Shown: piece after piece, positions 58,601 to 64,000 of the stretch
How positions within the stretch are numbered: the stretch's first letter is position 1
How the letters are laid out: every line of letters begins with the position of its first letter
From: Pempheris klunzingeri
Lineage: Eukaryota > Chordata > Actinopteri > Acropomatiformes > Pempheridae
Assembly: GCF_042242105.1 (NCBI RefSeq)
Contig: NC_092027.1
Span: 6,050,006-6,114,005 of the forward strand
DNA length: 64,000 bases
Direction: 5' to 3'
Notes under the pieces: generated by a model
Database searches by the model: none
What the model was told of the DNA's origin: nothing
What the model saw: only the letters and a program-made list of their open reading frames with translations
Program-made: the position numbers and the translations under genes

Positions 58601-60253
58601 ACACAGGAAGCCTTTAAACAGTATGACAGTATGAGCTTCAGTTTAAACTAATGTCATCCTACCTGAGCATCTATGACAAAGATCAAAGCGCCGGTTCCCT
58701 TAAAGATCATCTCGCTGTCAAACGTGGGGTCGAAGAAGTCCACCTGGCCGGGGAAGTCCCAGATCTGGAAGTTGACAAAGGAGCTGCTGGAGATGTCGTC
58801 CTTGTAGATTTTGTTGGTGCTCTCGAGGAACAGTGTCTCATTCGGAGACATCTTGTGGAATACAACCTGCCGGAGGAGGATTATTGTGTTGTTACTTACA
58901 ACGTCTTCTCTGATTCACGTCTTCTTTCTCTTCTTCTCGTAAAACCTTTTAATTTCTTATGTCTAATATTCACTAAACATGATTTGTTTTATGTGTATTT
59001 ACTAAATATTGTCATTGTTTCTCTATATTGTATATACACACACACACACAGACACACACACACACACACACATCCTGTTGAAGGGCGTCAGTGCCTTATA
59101 CTGAACAGACTATTTCTCAATCAATCTACTATGTCACAATAAGAATGACTAAAAGCATTCATACATGTTATAGCCTGGCTGATGCTGTATTTTTGAGGCC
59201 AATACACATGTTGACAAGTACGAAATAAAAAGATCTAATAGTCAGTCACTTTGTTGTGACTGCTGTCTTGTTTTTTGTTATTCTATATTATATTTTTTGT
59301 TCGGACAACACAACATCTATGGCATGTCTGTCTGTCTGTCCCAGGAGAAGCCTGTTCCTCTTCCTGAGGTTCCTTCAATGTATTTCCTCATTAAAGGACT
59401 TTTTCAGGGGGAGTTTTTCCTTAGAAACACGAGTGGTTTAAGGACAGAGGGTGTTGTGTGCTGTACAGACCTGACTTGCCATTGGTTGGGCTTCAGAATA
59501 AAACAGATGCCATGATCAGTTTATTAGGTACAGAGAGCTAAAACTGTGTTGCAATAAATCCCACCTTCATGAAGGTTAATATGCTGACACAGTATAAGAG
59601 AGGATGTTTACACTTGTCTAATTGTTTTTTTCTTTTTTTCAAATGATTTTTTCTGCATATTCATATCCATACATAATAGTAACATGTCTGTTGACCTTAG
59701 TTCAGTCCTTATGCTGTCCTTATTCTGCTGTATTCATTCTGAGTGTCTGTTGTTTTGTAGGGTAAATGAGTGACATTCCTCACATGTGTAAACAAACTAA
59801 AGCTGATTGATTTACTTGTGTGGCTGTTTTGGTTGCTGTAGTTGGAGCTGTTGAACTGTATTATAAATATTTCTATCAATAAAAGTAGATTTAAACTCAA
59901 AACACCTCTTAATATTAGGAAACAATACAAACAGCAGCACAACTGCAGCCTGTCGTGCAGCTTGAACAGAAACTGAACTATATTAAAAGTGAGCTCTGCT
60001 GAAGGAGCGCAGTATTTGCTCTAGCCAGGTGTAGCTAACACACAGACAGGTGTCCTGTTTTAAGTTAATTTACCTTCTGAATGGAGGACTTCCCGCTCCG
60101 CCTCAGTCCCATCAGCAGGATCCTCGGTTTGTCAGCTGATGAGGAGCTCTCCTCCATGTCGGGCTCCTCCACCCCATAGCCGAAACTTTTGGGAAACGAC
60201 CCCACGACACCGTAACTCCCCGTTAACGTGGGCTCCTCATACTGAATAGACAT
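55654..60253 (-). CDS. rragc: Ras-related GTP-binding protein C (RagC)
   Basis: Exons on the minus strand: 60253-60074, 58866-58663, 58553-58354, 57388-57274, 57184-57042, 56939-56791 and 55796-55654 (TAG at 55656-55654), with phases joining to 1,134 nt, 377 aa. GTPase motifs: P-loop GLRRSGKSS (residues 49-57), WDFPGQ (96-101) and HKVD (159-162). A roadblock-type C-terminal domain follows from about residue 230. RagC pairs with RagA/B on the lysosome, docks on Ragulator and recruits mTORC1 and TFEB when amino acids are plentiful. The N terminus [15 protein letters not shown] is RagC-like, not RagD-like. The human acidic/Gly-rich N-terminal insert is missing, which explains most of the length gap to 399 aa. 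The start is ATG 60,253; a GTG in frame 12 nt upstream is not a plausible start in a fish mRNA. Confidence 0.96.
59035..59072. repeat. (CA)n microsatellite in rragc intron 1
   Basis: CA dinucleotide run with a single GA interruption. Confidence 0.95.
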
Positions 60254-60299
60254 CCTGTAACTCACAGCCCACTCTCTGCCTCCCTCTTACTTTAGAAAC

Positions 60300-60680
60300 C
60301 TGGCTAAACAATCAGTAGAGGAATGTTGTTGTCGAGCTAGCATGGCAAGCTAATTAGCTTAGCTAGCAGCTAGGAGCGCGGTGTTTATATATGTTAAAAT
60401 GCTACGTCAAAACCCGAAACGTATCCAGATGTGGTTTAAATTTAAAAAAAATCACCAGAAGGTCAAACAACCACAATATCGGCACAGGTTTGATTTAGCC
60501 AGACCAGAAAACTGAGGAAGGATAATTAATTAAAAAAACAAAAAACAGGCTAGTCACAAGTTAGACATTTCCGCCCCCTTTAGCTCTTAGCCCCGCCCCT
60601 TGGATCTGATTGGCTGTTCTCGCCAAACATAGTCATGTGACAAGCAGTCCAACAAACACAAGCAGGAAGAACACAAACGG
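60300..60680. promoter_or_regulatory. Divergent rragc/ppt1 promoter with CLEAR/M-box-like site
   Basis: The rragc ATG is at 60,253 (minus) and a ppt1 leader donor at 60,679/60,680 (plus), so both starts lie in this span. Two GC boxes (CCGCCCCC at 60,571 and CCCCGCCCC at 60,591), an inverted CCAAT (ATTGG, 60,609-60,613) and AGTCATGTGAC (60,631-60,641) are clustered. GTCATGTGAC differs by one base from the CLEAR palindrome GTCACGTGAC bound by TFEB/TFE3, and AGTCATGTG is the MITF M-box core. Function is inferred from motif and gene identity. Confidence 0.65.
60600..60679 (+). other. ppt1: Probable non-coding first exon of ppt1
   Basis: AACACAAACG is followed by GTGAGTAATG (donor at 60,680), and the first coding exon is preceded by GTTTGTTTCAG (acceptor ending 61,205). 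The transcript therefore probably starts near 60.6 kb and carries a short untranslated first exon. The start of the exon is approximate. Confidence 0.6.
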
Positions 60681-61214
60681 TGAGTAATGCTTTTCTGTGG
60701 CTCATTAGTTTAGCTTATTATATAAAAAAAAATACAGAAGCTTTCATAAGTGTTGGGTTGATTTTAACCTCCTCCGTAATAAAATTCTGCACCTGCTCAT
60801 TTCTGAATGCATTTAGTGTTTGGTTTTTAACGTAAACCTTGTGTAGTTAGTTAGCTTGTTCGAGCTAACTTCCCGTGATTCATTGAAAGTGCGTTTATCT
60901 TGTATTAGTCCAATTTCTGCACTAATTCTCCTGCTGTTGTGCTGATATGTCTCAGACAGCCTCTGTGCAGTGATAATGAACTGAAAGAGGAAATGCATAC
61001 GGCTTAGTGTCTGTTTTTCACATGACTGGAACATTTCTATTACATAGGACAAAGAAAGATCAATTAAAGCAAACAGTTAAGTTCATGTCAGTGGTTATTT
61101 GCCCCTGTCTTGGCAGAGTTATGTCTTGATGAAATGGTACAAAGCAAATGAGTGTAAATGATGTATTTTGCAGCACATAGATTCAGACTTCACGTGTTTG
61201 TTTCAGGGTCCAAG

Positions 61215-62358
61215 ATGACAGCAGCCCTCCTGTGTCTCTTCCTGGCTGGTCCAGTGCTGCTGGCTGCTGCTGGCCCAGTTTATGAGTCCAACAATGGGAC
61301 CGTACCACTGGTGCTGTGGCATGGGATGGGTTAGTGACTGTCATAGGGAATGATTTGTTCCCAGAATTATTTATTTATCCCTATTATCACCCACTTTCCC
61401 CTTTTTATTCCCCCCTAAGTAGCTTTAAGGTGAAAAAGAATCTCTGACAGTATCACTTACAGTATAATCCTGTGTTTAACCTTTGTGTTGGCTGTAAAGG
61501 AGACAAGAAACTAAAGGAAAAAAACGAATTATCTTTTTTCTAAGACTTAAAACTGAGTTGTTTCTGTGCTGTGTCTCTGGTCCTCTGACAGTCGTATGTC
61601 TGAGGGGAAAAAAAATGTGAAAGGTGCACAGCAGGAGAGCATGATAATATAATATACATCCACCCATGTTGTTGCTCATGTTGTAGTGAAAGTGAAAGCC
61701 AAAAAACACTTCTTGTAGCACTGTTGAACTACAAGCCTGAGCTGTTGTGCAGTTCGGTTCTTTAGTCTCACTGGGGGAAAGAAAGACAGTAAACACATTA
61801 CAGTACAACAATAGAATCTATAAAAGATGCATATTTATAGCTAAGTGTGAGCTAAGAGCAAAGGAGCAAGGTAACAATGACTTTATAACTGGGCCGTTGC
61901 TCATTTTATTCCCATAGCGGCTGGAAAACACCGTCTGGGGACGTGGCAAAACAAAAACACTTTCTCTTCTCCCTCAACAACAGCAGCTTAAGTTCCTCTG
62001 AGGAACCACTGACAGAACCACAGAAGCTTTCAACAGTAGAAGGCTGTGCAGTGACCATCTGTCGTAGTCTTATGTGTTCAACAGATGTTACTGTAAGCCA
62101 GAATATTATTGATATTCAGGCTCGTTCCTCTCTCTTTTTACATTTACATTTTTTTTTTTTACCATAAATAAGTAGTAACAATAAATATATAAACTATGTC
62201 GTAGTCCGTCTTTCAGTACCGTCCAGTTTTTAATAATTAATAAACATTGCTCAAACAGGAATAAATTAATTTTTTGGTGACTATTTTCAGCAATGGACTA
62301 ATACACGTGTTGCTCTAGTGTCAGCAACAGAACAATGTGTATGGGACTCATTCATGGT

Positions 62359-62390
<32 letters not shown>

Positions 62391-64000
62391 CTTTATTCAT
62401 CCCCTTGAGGAAATGCAGGTATCCAGTAGCTGGCAGTCAGTTGACAATAAAATAGACAAATAATAAAAGTCAGTGAAACCAGTAAAGCTGGTGAAGTAAA
62501 ATCACTTCAGCACCATTTAAGATACACGTCAAATGTATTTATAAACAAGAATAAGCTCCATCAGGCTTTGGCCACACAGACAATACTTGTGTTGTTGGTT
62601 TTAAACTACATTCCACACGCTACATGTAGAGTGAGTCAAATTTATCATCCCACATATTTTAAGTAATGACATGATAAATGTTCATGTGTTGCCCAGGTGA
62701 CAGCTGCTGTAACCCGCTCAGCATGGGGGCCATAAAGAAGATGATTGAGGAGGAGATCTCTGGCATTTACGTGCTCTCGCTGATGATCGGAAAGAATGTC
62801 ATCGAGGTACTTTCGCTCCATAAAACCTTTTAAAGTCGATGCTAAAATTCTTACAAAGAAAATGTTGATTTGCTTGCGAAAATGGGATTTGCAATCTCTT
62901 CTTTTGACTTTTTCTCTTATTTTTCTGTTGTGTTCATGCATTTTGTTGCATAAAATAGCAGAGCTCTGCTTTATGTGTATGTTTTATCCATATAATGCGG
63001 CATTACATTGTTTCTCTAGCTTTTTTTAAGCTCGGTAACTCCAAATTTAACCAAAAAAAAAGAGTGTTTCAGGTTAATTTCGTACTCTAAAGGTAGATAC
63101 ATGTCTTCACTGCAGACATGTTTAGCCAGGAATGTCACACGTGAACCAGACAGTCATAAGATAAGTACAGAATATTAATACAGATGGATAAAGCAAATGA
63201 ATGGTGTCAGGCTGACGTCGTTAGTAGCAACAATACGGCACGTTCGATTGATACATCCACACGACATGACAGGACTCCTGCTCTGTGATATTTGCAGTGC
63301 TTTTGGCAAAAGTTGCATCAGAAAAAAAAGCTCCTTTTAAGACTCCACCATGCCGTTTTTCAGTGTTAATATTCATAGCGGACCAGTGGGACTCCGCTGC
63401 TTTTCTCCTTTGATCTGTCGGAACACTGTGACTTTATCTCTCAGCTCTTCTCCTCGTGGAACTGTGCTCGTTTTCTTCTTTTAATCTCTCTGTCACGCTT
63501 TGAACTTTTCATGTTTCTCCTCCTGCAGGACACAGAAAATGGGTTTTTCAAGGATGTGAATGAGCAGGTGTCCATGGTGTGCAGTCAGCTGGCTCAGGAC
63601 CCAGAGTTGAAGGGAGGATACAATGCTATGGGCTTCTCTCAGGGGGCACAATTTCTGTATGTAACTACTGTTCTGGACACTCAATGGTTTTGTTATGTCA
63701 ATGTGGTTGAAATTGGACAAATTCTGTGTTTGTGTAGTTTCCCTTCTTGCCCGATTCTCCTGCAGAGTGATTGAAATACTTAAAAAAAAAAACCCAATAT
63801 CTTAAAGAATAGCATGATGTCAGGACTTTTTGAGAAAGTCAAAGATGGTGAGGTTCAGCTCCTGAGCTTCATTCTCAGGCTGCAGACTCTGTTTGAGCAC
63901 GTTTCCTGTTTAAAGTGACAAGAATGAGGAACGGCGCTTTGATTCTTCCTGGTTCCTCTCTTCGCAGACGAGCTGTGGCTCAGCGCTGTCCCACTCCACC
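61215..64000 (+). CDS. ppt1: Palmitoyl-protein thioesterase 1 (partial, 5' part)
   Basis: Exons: 61215-61329, 62697-62806, 63529-63656 and 63968 to the window edge, phases consistent. The protein starts [20 protein letters not shown], a signal peptide, then a mature part with NGT glycosylation sequon, [20 protein letters not shown] and the nucleophile motif GFSQGAQF with Ser112 (Ser115 in human). The fourth exon gives [14 protein letters not shown]1 is a soluble lysosomal hydrolase that removes palmitate from cysteines of proteins during degradation; its loss in humans causes infantile neuronal ceroid lipofuscinosis. The residue after GFSQG is Ala where human has Gly. The Asp and His of the catalytic triad lie beyond the window. 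Confidence 0.95.
62358..62460 (-). mobile_element. (GATA)n tail of a LINE insertion in ppt1 intron
   Basis: A (TAGA)n run of about 32 bp is followed by TACTTTATTCATCCCCTTGA then GGAAATGCAGG. The ACTTTATTnATCCCnnnGGGAAATT block next to a GATA repeat is a familiar 3' end of fish non-LTR elements (Rex3/RTE-like, from memory). The orientation is minus, since the tail would be (TATC)n. Confidence 0.6.

Noticed and set aside
60254-60265. GTG-initiated extension adding MSYR to RagC
   Set aside because: The codon is GTG, not ATG. The ATG at 60,253 begins MSIQY, matching the family start.

Overview
The window is vertebrate nuclear DNA, almost certainly from a percomorph-type teleost fish. The grounds are compact intron-rich genes whose proteins match human genes almost exon for exon, GT-AG introns, AATAAA polyadenylation signals, and many short fish-style repeats: MITEs, relics of L2/Rex1-type LINEs, and CA, GATA and GGAT microsatellites. 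I found no bacterial, viral or CRISPR content. Every gene name rests on my own translation and memory of the families; no database search was run.

Layout. About 1-19,290: no exon I can defend, only microsatellites and MITE fragments. 19,294-23,459 (minus): stpg1, a sperm-tail PG-rich repeat protein, eight coding exons, 323 aa. 23,578/23,650-28,118 (plus): meaf6, a subunit of NuA4/HBO1/MOZ acetyltransferase complexes, seven constitutive coding exons plus an optional 30-nt microexon. The two genes are head to head across about 120-190 bp. 28,140-34,230: no gene seen. 34,767-39,418 (minus): fhl3, four and a half LIM domains, 279 aa, with a probable non-coding first exon near 52.1-52.3 kb. Its large first intron holds an unrecognised 121-aa secreted-protein ORF on the same strand with its own polyadenylation signals (42,188-42,553), a dead LINE reverse transcriptase (40.6-41.6 kb), a LINE tail (46.1-46.4 kb) and several MITE-like repeats. 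52.4-54.7 kb: AT-rich, no gene. 55,654-60,253 (minus): rragc, the RagC GTPase, seven exons, 377 aa. 61,215 to the right edge (plus): ppt1, palmitoyl-protein thioesterase 1, first four coding exons, cut off by the window. rragc and ppt1 are also head to head, sharing a promoter of roughly 300 bp.

How the genes relate. There is no operon-like logic. Two compact divergent promoters dominate. The stpg1/meaf6 promoter holds a near-consensus RFX X-box, which fits a ciliary or sperm-tail gene. The rragc/ppt1 promoter holds a CLEAR/M-box-like E-box, which fits one lysosomal hydrolase and one lysosomal nutrient-sensing GTPase. MEAF6, FHL3, RRAGC and PPT1 all lie in human 1p34 and STPG1 in 1p36 (established knowledge), so the block looks like a shuffled piece of that ancestral chromosome.

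The points most worth a second look are the MEAF6 microexon with its UGC-rich upstream tract, the two divergent promoters, the unrecognised secreted-protein ORF inside fhl3 intron 1, and a MITE nested inside another element with its target-site duplication intact.
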